Shown here: in pieces, positions 1-14,983 of the stretch
Numbering within the stretch: the first letter of the stretch is position 1
Layout of the letters: each line of letters begins with the position of its first letter
Assembly (NCBI GenBank): GCA_026874595.1
Contig: CM049313.1
Location: 11,529,508-11,593,507 of the forward strand
Origin: Sipunculus nudus
Lineage: Eukaryota; Annelida; Sipuncula; Golfingiida; Sipunculidae
Direction: 5' to 3'
Length of the DNA: 64,000 bases
Position numbers and translations under genes: made by a program
The notes under the pieces: generated by a model
Seen by the model: the letters and a program-made list of their open reading frames with translations, nothing else
What the model was told of the DNA's origin: nothing
Databases searched by the model: none

Positions 1-644
1 CATATACTTAATGTTTTTCCATATGAGATGTATAACTAAAAAATAATAAAAATATTTAGGAAACTATACATAAAGTATAAACCGGATGACGGAATATTCA
101 AATTCGTGCGAATATGGGAAAATGAGGGGGAATTATCCCCCTGACACCCCCCCCCCCCCCCCCACCCTCCTGAAACAAGGTCAATGGCGTCATTTGAAAA
201 TGATTCACGGTTAGACGGCCGATAGATGACCATGCTGGAGGATATTTTATAATCCGGGATAGATAATCAAATGTCAATAAACCAGATGAAATAACAACAC
301 ATAATATATATCGAAATACTAAGTCTTTATGGACGGATTTTATCCAGGCGGGCTCAACGATTATGGCGGCTTGGAATGTTCGACCTTGAAAATATGGTCA
401 AAGTTCGTACTATAATGCCCAAATTTCAGCTTTAAAAATCAGTCATATTGCAGATCTAGCGCAAGCAGAAAACGACAGGAGAAAGAAAAAAAAATGAAAT
501 CGATGCTTTGAACTAGGGTGGGGGGGGGTGAGTAGGTACACATACTATTTTTAACCTATATATTGGATATTGAAATAAACTCTTTAACCCGTGTCAGCCT
601 CCCTCACTATGTGTGTGTGTGGGCGGGGGGGGGGGGGGGGTTTA
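1..644. other. 3' flank of the lectin gene, no gene seen
   Basis: No exon-like coding segment is visible on either strand. The stretch holds a C homopolymer (147-163), a short G run near 520-528 and a G run (625-640) ending 4 bases from the lectin stop codon, so the lectin 3' UTR would begin with a C-rich tract on the minus strand. No clear AATAAA signal was found close to the stop. Confidence 0.5.
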
Positions 645-806
645 CTAACCGGCGTCCTTGCTGCAGACAAACGAGTAGCGTTTGCCACAGTTATCGCTCA
701 TCCACATAGACCGCCAGTGATCTCTCCCTTGGTTTCCGCGCAGGTAACCACAGTTTTTACCCGACTGTGGATGTCCAAACGCCCAGTTCTGAAAGTTTGG
801 CGAAAG
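645..806 (-). CDS. Lectin exon 14: end of CTLD4 and stop
   Basis: Acceptor CCTTTCAG. Encodes FQNWAFGHPQSGKNCGYL, then MWMSDNCGKRYSFVCSK and a TAG stop at 647-645. The protein stops five residues after the last domain cysteine, so there is no room for a membrane anchor. Confidence 0.9.
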   Translation of the reverse strand, partial: LSPNFQNWAFGHPQSGKNCGYLRGNQGRDHWRSMWMSDNCGKRYSFVCSKDAG

Positions 807-3800
807 CTGAAAGGAAAACACATCCATTTTTTTACAAAGAATTCCTTTACTAGAAATTATTTAAACAGAATTTTTCCTAAATCCTTTCTTTACGTTAATG
901 ATCAAATTACGGAATCACTTTCATCGGAAATTGCATATATCTGAATATAATGTATGTTAACATTTCTTGGTGGTTACTTTGAACGAACAACGAATAAATG
1001 AATATATGGTCTATCTGAAGTTTTTTGGGATGAAACAGATAATCTGGTTTGTAGCAGATTTAAATCCGTGTGAATCAAACCCTACATTTTTAAACGCCCT
1101 TGAAGTTGCCAATCATATAAACCTATAAATACTTCACCAAATCAAAAGAAATACGGGATATCGCCAATGCAGTTTCTCGTGTAGGTGGAGGAGAAAAACG
1201 AAAACTTATAAGACATATCAGAAGTTACATATGTTGCGTATCAGGACTCTCGCAGATGTAATAAATATAAAATGTGACGAAGACCCGGGAATGAAAGACA
1301 GGATGTGTCGTGCTGTACCATGTGAGGCAGTTCTAATACAAACTGTGCTGCATTTAGCAATTTGTTTATAACATGTCTTTTCATGTTCCTGAATTTAATA
1401 TTTGTTTTCAATTCAGCAGCAATCGTTAAAGAAAAATCAATATTTAACACCAGGATGCTCCCTGATGTAAAGCTGTCTGTACATGACACACCCAGCAGTG
1501 TTGAATGGATGGACTGGGCGCTTGATGTTTGCCTGCAGAATTTTGAAGCAGGTGGTCATTTACTGCGTGCACCATTGAGAGTATCGCTATTAGCGATATC
1601 CCGTGTTGACGGCGTGGTGCTTTTTTTCCGAACAATAATAAGTTACTGCTACCCCATTTTGGATATAGGTGATGCAACTAGAGACTGACCAAGGGCTGTA
1701 GAAGTCTTTGAGAGAAAGTCGAGTTTGTAATATGGTGGCTGATACAATTCTTTACTTAACAGTACTTGTTTAAGCAATTTTCCTTGAACACTGGAAGCTG
1801 GTCTGGTACGGACACTGGTAAACTTCACTCAATTCGCTGACACTTAATGGAAAACGAGCATAGCGATTTAAAAGTGTATCCTTAAAATATTTTACTCAAG
1901 GGCTAGCACTGGATTTAAATAAGCACACAGGTAGTGTTATCTGACCGTCTGGTTTTGGTTTGAGCATGCGCAAAATGATTGTGTGTCGTGATCGGGTACA
2001 ATACAGTATTGCGATATAGTGAAACAAGATCTAACACAATTAAGAGGAACCGTAACATTTTAATTAGAATTATAATTAGAATTAGAATTCTTTCGTTTAA
2101 ACCGCTGTTTTGTTAGTAGGTCTTCAGAGTCTTTACACCAGGATTTGCACAGGGCCGAGCATAAGACCAACGAGAGCGGGGTGTCGTAGATTCAAAACTC
2201 GGAGATGGATGCACAATGCGATACCATTCCCTCATTGGTCTGATAATAATTGTTTGCTCTGTGCGAGCCCTGGTGGTGAAACCCGGCCGGAGAATCTTGC
2301 CATACAAAGCAATGGTTAAAATGATGATCTGGACAAACTGCAGTGCTTAACTGCTAAGTAAATAATGTAGCGCAGTTTTGCTTTTAATTGTGATAATTCT
2401 TCGAAGTACGAATATGCAAATTTCTTCAATGGGAATATATTTACTTACCGGGTGACCTCCAACCCAACCCCAACGTCTGTTTCCTCTCTGATATACCAAC
2501 CCAAACCATGTGTTCCGTCGAACTTTATCTGAAAAGCCAACACATGGGCATGGGAAAACTGTCATTTCGAGTGATTAACCCGGCGGTTCTGTAGTCTTAA
2601 AGTTGTAGTTTAAAGTTACAGTCAGAATACTGCATAAAGTGAAGTGTAAATTATGTTGTTTTTAAAGTATTCTGTTAAGTATGTGTGCAAACATTCAGCT
2701 TGAATAGAGCTCTACAGTTCTACAGTTACAAAGTGTTATTTAAATTTTGGATACATATGATGTAAATTGGTGCTAATTTTCACCGGTATGGTGAATATCT
2801 GAAAGTTCTGGTATAAGAAAATATAAACTATGCATATTTTAAAACGTGATATACAACTTGTAGAAAAAGAAAATGTCGTATTCTGACGTTATCAGGTATT
2901 GACGTCACCATACCTGCCATGAAGGACTGTTGTCTGGGTGTGTCCACGATGGCTAGGTTCGCCCCCTGTGCACTGCATTTTGACTGGGCAGCACTCTGCT
3001 TTGTAAGCTCATTATAAAACTTGTAACACAGGTGTTCCACTACCTTCCACCCCTCCGGGCAGGAATACTCACCTGTAATAAAAAGGTAAACCCGACTTAA
3101 TTTGTCAATCTAACAAATTGTCATTACATATAATGTTGTTTAACAATTCAACTCATGCTTTACAAAGCTCCATTCACTCTTAGCAAAACTACATTCACAA
3201 GATATAACAAAGTTGCACTACCAGAAAACAACATATTTGCTGACAAAGCTGAACTTGAATCGCAAAACTATTCGTATCTGCATACTTAAATTGTATTCAC
3301 AAATGTCTTTTAACTTACACGTGTACATGCAAACAAACGTTTTAAATTACACCTAGGACTCACTGGCCTGTGGCTGTACTGGTCTAGGCTGCCTGTACAG
3401 CGGTATCTTGCAGCTGAAGGACTGGGTGTGGAAGCAGTGCTGCGTGGACCAGTTACCTTGCGGGTCGTCTGTAACCATGAATATAAAACAATCGGGGATT
3501 GTGAATACTTAAACTGCACGTAAGATTATCCCAAATTAAGTGTCATACATTTTAATCATTTTCATACCTGAGCATGGAATAATAAGAGCTGGCTTAAAAA
3601 ACATAAAACAGAGGTCCATTAAAAACATTTTAACTGAACGTCACACAAGGCTAAAAAAATCTATTAGAATTATTAGAATGATTGACATACGAGAAGACTT
3701 TAAATTAAACAGTAGCATTTATCACTATATGGTTACCCTCATACCTTTCCGACAGACAGAGCCACCTACAGGCCATGAAAGTAACCTAAAAGTAAGGTCG

Positions 3801-6800
3801 TCAGAATCTAATTGTTGGATACCGTCCTTAATGAGAACACACGTACCCCAAATACTGTCGATCAGTAATGGACTAAAGTCCTAATTTGGCATTAAAACTC
3901 CATGAAAGCCCCCAGCATTAGCTTCCACAGTCTTTTGGTTCTTCAGGGTCTTGTGTGCAAGTTACTTGGGGTAGGTCATTCGTTCCCAAACTTACTTCGT
4001 TAGTTACATTTTTAAAGAATATTTATAACACTAAACAACCGAGCAGGTTTAGTAGCTTTTCGCAGTTCCTTTGCATCTTGATCTTAATGAATTGGATTTA
4101 GACGTTGCTTAAAAGAGACTGCGTTCTAATACACATATTTTTTAAAAATGTCTCTAGGAGTTTACAAGGTATCTATTTTTTTTTAGATTTATGCCTAATT
4201 TCTTCAATTTTACTTTGCCAAATTTTAATGAGCACTCTTTATTGGAATGGAGTGTAGTATTTGTAGTTTTCATATGTCGTCTTACTTAACCGGATATATC
4301 TTAATGTGACTTATGTCGGAGCGGTCTTTCCCTAGAGTGTCAAATTAAAATCACTTCCCCATAACATTAGCTTAAAAAAACACGCTTGTCTTTGGAGTAA
4401 ATTTCGAGATATTTTTCAAAGAGCATGCACAAGTACTTACTTGTAACGACCAGCCCACAGTCCATCCTCCGCGGTCTGTTTACAGGCTGACCCTGATGCC
4501 AGTTACTGTACGTGATGTTGGTACCATCAGTCCATAAGAACGGTCCGTTGTTAATATCACCCCTGTCTGTTTAAAGAAATGATCCTGCTCCTATATACAA
4601 ATAATTTAAAATTTTAATTCCAAACCAGGATGACCTATTCAGCTGGCTTTTAAAAGTGTCCTTGGACCAGTGATGCATTATACCGTACATGTTTCTGATA
4701 TCCCGTGTTTTCATTAAATGTACGCCTAATTTGAAATAGGCTACATAAATTTGATTTAAATCATTTTCAAAATAGCTTAAATATGCACTTGGAATGATTA
4801 TAAAAAAAACAACAAAAAAAGACAAACATCAGCTAGGCCTCGCAAACAAATCTTGGCAGTTTCACTTGGACGTTAAATATATGAATGAAAAGGTCTACTA
4901 CACTTACACTTACCCGGCAAACTCCCCCCCCCCCCCCCCCCCCCCCGGGCGTGGTGGTAAAGCCTACCAGGTCTGCCGAGCGGATCCCCATTGTACAGGC
5001 TTCAGGTTATCCCCATAACAATAACAGGTTACCCCCTGCAAGGGTCAGATGATTCCCCATATAATGATTTAACTAAATGACATATTCTTATGCCTTTCAC
5101 TCGTGATATATTATTTATATTAACTTTGTTGAAGATTCGAGATTCAAAAGCTGGAAAGAATCGATGACAAATTAAATTGTCGCATTTGACTCGTACACTT
5201 CACCAAAGTGCATGACACGTAACATGCATGAAAAACATTACATATACAAAGATTCAATGAAGGAAAAAATGAAAAAGAGTTACAGACTTAACATATATAA
5301 ACATAAAGAAACAAATGTTTTGAACGCCCGGATAATCTGAAATCGTGGGGGGTAATCTGAAATCGATTTTCAGTTACCCCCGGGTAATCTGAAGCTGAAG
5401 TTTCTGAAATCGTTACACCGTTACAGATGAGGAAGCAAGCAGTTTGAAACCTTGAGAGACATATTGCAGGGGCGGATCCAGGATTTAGGAAAAGGGGGGG
5501 TCCAACCCAGGAGACCAATGAAAATCCTAAAAAAAGGGGGGGGGGGGGGGTCCAGGCCGCAAAATTACGTCTAAAACGTCTAAAAAAATGTTGCTTCGGG
5601 TGAAAAAGGGGGGGGGGGGGGGGTCCGGACCCCCTGGACTTTGGGAGGGTGGTGCCTGAGAACCATAACTTTTATTTTTGTTTTGGTCTTATACAGTCGC
5701 ATGCACTTGGTCGCATGAAGTCCAGGGCTTTGCATGCGATTGAGGTCCTTGACAAATATTCACCTGCACATACTATGTAACTATGTTACTATGTAACAGA
5801 TGTGAAGAAAATGTTAATCAAATTCATGATGTGTACATGTGTGGAGTGGCACCACCAAAGTTGTAAACACATAATATTGAATTACATTTTTTTTAACATC
5901 GAGACTTTTTTTCTCATTACTGCAGTTACAAATGTAAAACCCCTGTAAAAAATGTATATTAAATACGTTTGTACTGGTACTTGATTGCTTAACATGCGTG
6001 TGCCATCCGATTTGCAATAACGTTTATGTAAGGCTCTTTGTTTTAAAGACTTTTAAATGTTTCATTCAGTATGTATGCTTATTGCGTATAAGTCATAGCC
6101 ATCATTGTTACAAATAAAACTGGTATTTCGCATTTTCTTCTTAGGTCTATTCCGTGGACGGTTTCTTTTGTATGTATATGTAATACTGTTGATCAGTTTC
6201 TCATGTCACATGATACATGTGTAGGTGACTATTTGTCAAAGATCCCCACCACATGCAAGTTAGACACTGGTTTCGGGTGACCGTGTGCGACAATACGCTG
6301 TTCCTAAACATGTTCCGAACGCTGTTCCGAAAGATATTTATCGTCAATAACATACATATAATGGATCTATATATATAAATAGCGTAACGCATTTGTGTGA
6401 TTTTTCGTATCTCCGGATTTTTTGTGGATTCCCGATACCACCGTACGGATTGTCGTATTCGTCCCAAACCGTGCGTAGCACGGGTATTTGCCAGTAAATG
6501 TTTATTTGAGTTAATCTTGAACAACATGATGAAGAATATGACATTTTATTTTGAACGGTTAAGAACGAGGATGTTGTCATTTCTGGAACAAGAAAAAATC
6601 CTAGATGCAAATTTCCGAAACCGGTGAATGTTCCCAACACGAATATCTACTGGTGATACCTAATTGGACCCGCCCTATTTTCTGTGAGCAGAAATGACCT
6701 GTGATGCATCCATCGAAAGGGTGAACCGTGACACATTTCTTTCGGTTTTGATTCACATATTCCCTGCGCCTACACACCGCTAACCAAAGTTGTATCAGGA

Positions 6801-9800
6801 TCCGGGTAGTATACCGGATTTGGCGCTTTTGAATTGGGCGTAAATGTTTATGCTTTTAGTTTAAATATAACTCTTAAGGAACCTCTCAGGAGTGAACCTT
6901 AGTCTTAACATAGTCTATTAAGCAGGAGCATCAGTGGGTTTGAAATAATGTTATATTAGCAGAATGGTTCCGTCTCACCTGATTGACTCAATTGAAGCAA
7001 TAGGCATATAGCTAATATTCTGATATTTAAAATTGTGTCCCATGGATTCTCAGACTGGTTCACGAATAAGCTAACCAGAATCTTTATTTTTATAGTTTAG
7101 AGCAGTATAGTGTATTGCAAGTAGGAATGCTATTTTCCCTTTTTCACAGGCGAATACTCGATTTATTGAAAATTTTGTTCTGTTTTCAAGTTATACAATA
7201 TGGTAGATCCAATTAAACACCGATGTTTAACTGAGCTCCGATTCTATCTAACCATATGGTAATCAGCAAGTTTAAATTTTTGTAAAAAGACATATTTTGG
7301 TCACCCTTATTCATATTTATCATTGTCCGATTACAATAACTGTATGTAAATAGTTGCCGAAATCTGTGCGTGGACCGTAATAGTGTAACGGCTTGTGACT
7401 AATTGGTTTTGGGTTCTGTTCCCGCTCAGACCATTCTACTCGCTAGGACCTTTGGTCAAGTTCTTAACCCCATTGGTGCACTCTTTTCACCAAGACGTAA
7501 ATCGGTACTGGTCATGGGCTGCAGGAAAACTTAGAATAATTAACCCAGAAGCGCCGATTATGGCTGCATCGGTGAAAGCTTCTCAGGGAGACAGAAGAGC
7601 TAGAAGAGTGAAGAGGTCCGAAAACTAAGGAAAGTAAAGTCAGTGACTGAAATTATCAGACTAGAAACACGTTACTTTGATTTTTTCTGTATTTTACCTG
7701 AAATTCCGATCCACGTGTACGTCCGGCCCCCTGCCTGTAGGTCTGACAGTATACTCGTGAAAAAGTTCTGCTCATCTTGACTAAAAAAGAAGTAACACTA
7801 TGTCTAATGTTGCATCTCTGGCAAAGCATACTTTATTAGTAACACTAAACATGCCTGTTAACCGGAGATAAGCGTCCTAGAGGATGTTAATGATAATGGC
7901 GACATTTAAATAATATACAGAAACACAAAAGTTTTGAACTGAATATCTTAGAAGTTTCGGACTAACAACAGTATAATACCATGGAGATTCAGCAATTGAA
8001 CAATTGAAATATTTTAATAATTGAATCTCCTTGATAATACTAATGTGATATTATAAATATATGTATTAACGGTTATAATTACCATAAAAAAGTGATATAT
8101 TACTAAAAATACTAATATTTACGAATACAAGTGTATATTGTGAGTTGCTGTATAATATCGTGCAGTCAACGTCTCTCACTCTGCTGAATTATACCATCAT
8201 TTCTTACTTGCGTATTGAGATGAGTTCTGCTGTCTGGGCGCTGCAGTAATCTGCCGCATCTGTCCATGTCTTCTTCATGCTGCCCTGAACGTGGACCTGA
8301 TAACAGTGTCCCCGGAACTGTCGCCATCCGTCCTGACACTGACCTGAAATCATCGAAATGTGGGATTAACATCAAAAGTGACCAATATCATGCCCCCCCC
8401 CGGAAGTGACGCCATCCGTCCTGATATTGACCGAAATTTGTCGATAAGTGACCTTAACGACACCAGAAAAACTGATAACAGTTACGATCCGTCCTGGCAC
8501 TGACTTGAAATAATCGATACCTGTCACTTAAAGAAAAAAACATAACAGTGTTCTCGGAAACTGCCATCTGGCAATGACCTATCATTATAATTGAATATCG
8601 ATCATTAATCTAATATCAAAAGCGACCGATAACAGCCCCCTCCCTCCGGAAGTGACACCTAAAATGAAACAACTGTAACAGTAACCCTCAAACTGCCTTG
8701 ACTAAGTATTACCATTTAAAGACATTGAGCCGCTTTTCAAAACAAAACCTACCCTGGTCTCGCTCACAGATAAACTTGCGCAGGTAATTACAATTCAGAA
8801 CCCGCCACTTGTATTGTCTGGTCGACACGGCTTCAACACAGTTGTCTCCGAAGGAACTGAAAAAAACGATAAAAATAACCTTTTTTGTCATTAACTTTTC
8901 CTTATAAATATATGGCATTAGGTTTATTTTTGGCTGCACTCATTTGGATTAGATAAACCTGTGAAATATGTTTTCCGTTTTTAACTGTTACTCCTTCATC
9001 TTTTTTAACTTTCGAAGGAAATGTTAAAGAAATGTGTCCAATAAGCATTTCAGTTATATTAATAAGTGAGCTCCTTCTGAACTCCTAAGTTTTGACTTCA
9101 AGTTCACTTACTGCATAATGAGGGTAGGCATTTTGTTCGCGTGGAATTCAAATTCATGATATTCGCGAAAGGGCAATTATCGCGAAAATAAAATAATACG
9201 CCTTATGTACACAGCTAAACATTCATTCATAAAACAGTCTCGTGTACCTTTTTTCCATAAAATATTCCCAAAGCATTATATTTGAATATTGTAAATATTA
9301 ACATATATTTTGTATTTTATGGATGAATCAAATATTAATATAAATAATAATTTTATATTATATCTTTGCAAAATCTGCAAACAATGAGCAAGCATCTGAA
9401 ATTGTTCGTTGTTTCCTTAATACATGTATAATTTAATGTGCAATTTACTGTATGGTAAGATTGCTAAAACTGAACCCTCACGAAACATAAAAAGTGTTAA
9501 TGCGAAAATTCAGCCTCGTGCATGTGATCACAGTATATGAGAAAGTGTATTTTATATTTGCGACAGGAAGTGGAACTAGCAGGTTTTGTCTATTTCTATG
9601 TCTGAGGTAAGAATATAAATGTATATATTTCGCTTACATGCTACCCTACTATTATGACCTTTTTCCTATAAAAAAAAATTTAACCCTTTTTCCGATCCTG
9701 AACTCTCTCCTCTCGAAATGTTTAACTTTATTTTATGGTAAATCACATATTACGCATGCTCCGTGTACCATATTCTACCATAAAGTACAATATTCTAAAT

Positions 9801-12800
9801 GCTAGAAGTTGATAACCTGACCTTCTTTGCGGCTGGTCGAGGTCCCAGTTTTTGATGGTTAATCTGGACCCGTCAACCCAGTGGAAATCAGAGGGATTGT
9901 ACTAGGTAAGATAAATAAAAAACACGGAATAAAATAAACATATATAAATAAAACAAGCAAAAAAGAAAACAAGAAGATATTAAATAAAGAAAATTGAATG
10001 GAAAAGCAATTGTATGTATTATATTATGTAGAAAGTTCATGATATATTTTTGTTCACGTTCAAGTCACAGAACAAATAATGTGTTCATTTTTTTTTATTT
10101 TTAATTATTATTTTTTTTTCTTAATTATTTTTGGTGGAGGTAACCGCCTCCATTTTTTAATGCTAACTTAACTACGTATATATGTACATCTGCAGAAATC
10201 CGTTCCGGTTTCGGACTACGTGACAGGGCAGTATCACACGCTTCCTCTCCTTTTTTTATATCCTGTCGCCCGGTGACTACCGCACCTGCGGTACCCTGGG
10301 TGCATTCTCGTCCCCATTTCTGGGTCATACAATCGAGGAACCCCCGAAAGGCGCACTCGTTTGTGATTGAAACACGACCATTGGGTACTGCCTTCCCATT
10401 AAGCCTGCAGAGCGCTCACCCTTGGTGGGGGCCGACCGTGAAAAATCTCACCGCCTTGGCTGAGATTCGAACTCACGATCTCCCAGAGTAAAAATAATGG
10501 CAATTCCCTTCGCGTACTACGTATGTGTATAAATATCGCTCCAAAGGTCAGAAACATGGATGATGCACATCTATCCTGCACGAGGTTAAGAGCGTTTTAC
10601 ACTAGCTCTGACACGTGCTGGACACTTGCACACTCAAAAATTGTGAAGTGTCCCATTCTTGTTCCAACTGGACTGTTATAGCAGGAGAGAAAAAGTATAT
10701 ATCGGAATTGATTCAATGACATGGGGGGGGGGGAGTGCTACCAAAAAAAGAATGAAAAGTAATTAGCGTATTTTTCCGTAAATCGTAAAAAAAGGTGAAT
10801 CTTTTGAAAAAGAGTGATTTCACAGGCCTGTCACATGCGCGACGTTGGAATCCCTCGGTATGTTTGTTGAAATTTTACTGGGTTACTGTGTGATAGCCAA
10901 CTTATACGTGATCCAGGAAATGACTTGTTACCATAGAGATGGATTTACACATCGGATTGTAGGTTCGCATGTATTGCATTGTGTTAATTCATCACTCGTT
11001 AAGATTATCCTCGAATGTCTTGTATCACAACTCAAGTGGGCCTACCAGTCCAATGCAAATGGCAAGAGTCTACAAAGTCGTGTATTCAGGGCTACCCTTG
11101 GTATAGTGTAACAGGTTTGAAATGCGCTTTGACGCAATGAAAAATGAGGAGTTGGCATGTCTATTTAAACAAAACCGTTCACAGTAAGAACGTCTTGATT
11201 TTCGCTCTCGGAGCTAGTGGATCTCTGCTTGGAAAAAATATCATATCATGAAACTATATTTTTTCTATTGTTTCTATATTTTAAACCATACATTGAAACC
11301 GCTTTAATATAGTATTTCTTTGCAACCATAATATGTGGACCACATATCATTTTATTTCATTCTATTTTCACATCCCTTAACATTTTGTACCTATCATCTT
11401 ACACAGATGTTCAATGTGTCTCTGACTAAGAAAGATAAATATTTATATCTAAATAAAATAAGGAGAAAGACTGTGATGGTATATGTGTATACATAGAGGA
11501 TGGAAATATATATATATATAAAAATATAATCAAACATTATATTTTAAAATAATAGAAATCACACCCATTCCAAACGCATTCTGGAGTATTTAGTTAATTA
11601 CATGAGTATCTAAAATGTTATATGATTTTGGTAATATAAAGAAAATTCTTTCATAAATCTTCACTACCATGTCAGTAAGTCCTATCCATACAGAACTCCT
11701 GGCGTCGGAGCATGTGATCTTGTCCCTGAGGATGCGAAGTTTATCTGTGGAGTTGATAACTATAAGGTCACCGTTGTCCCGCTGACATGTGGCCCGAGCG
11801 TCAGTGAATGTCTGCATGTCTTCATAGTATTTGTAACACTTGTCACTGATGGGGTGCCATCCCTCGTCTATATTGCATGTGTCTTCGATGGCTGTAAAAA
11901 ACAATAAATATTGGATATATGGTATATAAATGTAAAAATAAGGTTAGGGTTACCATGATAATCCTTTTTATAATGATATACTAATTTGATGATTAATGTT
12001 ATAAAAAAAACAATTCATGGTATATTTGGTATTTTTGCTATCAGGAATGTTACGGATGTGGCCGGACTAGCTTAAATATTGCTCTATGAAATTTACATCA
12101 CTGCAATATACACCAGATTAGAAATATAGAAATATGATGAAATAACAATAACAGACATTGAAATCTTTTGCAGTTGGCACTTCCATAAAGTGGGCACTTT
12201 CGTAAAGTGGGCACCTCTATATATTAGAGTTTGGCCAAGTTCCGTTGTTTTCTAGATCTTATTTTAAAAGCTATGGTAACGACCTTCATATAGTGGATAC
12301 CTAGCAAGGTTGGCTGTTTGGCTGTTTATGTCACGAAATGAACATCTAACACTGAAATCTTCAAATCATTGAGAGAATTAACACTAACACTGAATACGAC
12401 AAACCTACATAAAATTTAATAAACCATATCGTATTAACAAAGCAATGATGAAATTAACACGTTAAATCATGTGATGAAATTAACACTAAGGAAAGCCGAA
12501 ATACAGATAGTCTGCAAACACGGCGATAAAATTCGGTGTATTATTTTAACAAGGTGGTTATGGGCGCTCAAATAGATATATTTAAATGTATAAATTATTA
12601 ATTTATTAAGTTTACAGTCAAACCTTTATAATGTAGATACCCTTTCAACTGGGGCCCAACCGACCACTATTATATAGATGTTTCTCGATATGGTGCTGCA
12701 ACATACGGTGCTGCCACCTTCTTTGAAATAATAGAACTGTCTATGTGTTCAGACCACTGAATTAATTTATTGCATGTGCCAATTCTCTGCTTTGTGCACT

Positions 12801-14921
12801 TCAAGCTAATTAGTAAACACCAAAATACTTATGAATAATTATCAAGATATAATTCTAAATATATTATATACATATGAATATTATAATTACCTCCGCTAAG
12901 GGGCGAGGGTTATGTTTTTGGCGGCGTTGGTATCTTTGTTTGTCTGTTTGTATTGTTTGATTGTCTCTTAACAATATTATTAAAAAAAGTAATAAACGGA
13001 TTTTAATTTAATTTTCAGAAAAGCTCTGCACTGTTACAAAGTACAATTGATTATTTTTTTTTTTGGGGGGGGGGGGGGTGTCATCCGGATGAGCATCTGG
13101 ATCCGGGAATTTATTTTAAAAGAAAAAGCTGCATATCTGACCATGTGGGGGTAAATAACTGCCTTGTTCAGTTTGTTGCCACCAGATGACGCTTAGTGTC
13201 CTTCAGTGATTGTCCTGCAGTGATTATCACACATTTCTGACAATGCCATATGGGGGTTATGAGCTGCCTTGACTGAAGTCGGCGCTCTCTGAGTGTTTTT
13301 CTAGTTATTTACCTATAATATTATACCTGTTACACGAAATCTTACTGTATAAAAGCACATAAGCACAATTAGTGAAGCTGTGTGCAGATCCTTCACGTGA
13401 TAACTACATTTAAGGCCACACAAAAAAAAATATTGTTCTACGGACATTGGGAACTAAAAATGTCTTTTTATGGTTCCTTTATACCTGGTCGAGACGCAAT
13501 ACATGGAACTTTGCAAACCTGCCTGGAAAATTCAACAGTGTGATTTAATTCTTGAAATGGTTAGTATGCTAAATTCAAAATTTAACTGATTCTCCATACG
13601 TTTAAGAATTGTTTTAGGGAATTTGTGCCATGGCATTAATGAGCAAAATTACCAAGGACCCGGTCTTTATTTGCAAAAAAAAAAAAAAAAAAAAAATCCA
13701 CTAAAATAAGCGCGACGATCCATAAAACAATATCACATGACCTTCCATTTTTAGCAGTGTGCATGCCAGTAAAATATATCAGAAACCTGAATATGCTGAG
13801 TTATTATGTTTATAACCTCGGCCAAGGGGCGGGGGTTATGTTTTTGCAGGCGTTGGTTTGTTTGTTTGTCTGTTAGCAACATAACTCAAATGTTAATAAT
13901 GGAATTTCATGAAATTTTCAGGATAGCTCGGCAATGATACAATGAACAATTGACTAAATTGTGGGGGTAATACTGATCACAATCTGGATCGAGGATTTTT
14001 TTAAAAGGAAAAATGCTGCATTTTTTACAATGCCACATGGGGCACATGAGCTGCCTTGGCTTTTTTATTTAATAGAAAACAACTGATCTAACCTGAGTCC
14101 CGTTTGCATATGTAACCTTTGACTTGCTGGCACTGTGCGTTTGCCCACTTGTGACTGGATCCCCTGTAGAACACACACGCGGCACTCTGGTCTCCTGAAG
14201 GCTGGCCCGTGTCCCAGTTACTGCCGGGAAATTTAAATAAAATGATTAAATTGATAATTATTGTGTGTTTTACAGATTTATTTGTAACAAATACAAGAAA
14301 TATCTATAATAAATTTGTATATGTGAAGAAGAGTTAAAGCTAGTAATCTAAAATTATTTTTCAAAGTAGTTTTAACATTTTTCATATTATTTTATAGTAT
14401 TTTTATTATAGTGTAATTTTTGGTATTTCATTCTGCCGTGGCTCCTTCTACCATGCCTGTTTTTCTTTTATATTTATGTATACTTTGAGTTTTCTAAACT
14501 AACCTGTAATTAAGAAACCAAACAGTAAAATGTTGTTATATTAAACTGAAAAACATAGGATTCAAATAAATGCTATGTCAACATCAAACAGCTGGTAATT
14601 CTAACTTATCTTTTTCTTATAATTTTGTTTCTATATCCATTTTGTCGTGAAAACGATATTGTTTCGCATATATTGAACATTGTTTCGATAAAAAGCAAGC
14701 AACAGTACAAAATTGCAGTGTTTTAATATAAATTCCAAGCTTAACGGAGTCAGGGACATTGTAAGAGGGCTAAAAATAGAACGCTTACGTGATTCCGGAG
14801 TTAAAGGTTGTGCCATCGTTGTACTGCCATCCTGACGTTCCGTTCGGGAAAGTCACCCTTTTCAGTCCAAACCAGAAATCTGTTCTTCTTTTACTTGTCT
14901 CGCTCGTCACAAAGTCCTGAG

Positions 14922-14983
<62 letters not shown>

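Larger units (their letters stand above)
4567..7697. other. Lectin intron 9, repeat-filled
   Basis: 3.1-kb intron. It holds a 23-base C run (4924-4946), several GGTAATCTGAAATCG-like words between 4990 and 5420, a G-rich dispersed repeat (5466-5690) and a tRNA-like SINE candidate (7365-7630). No additional CTLD exon was found. Confidence 0.6.

Noticed and set aside
591-944. 117-aa plus-strand frame
   Set aside because: Antisense shadow of lectin exon 14 extended through intron sequence.
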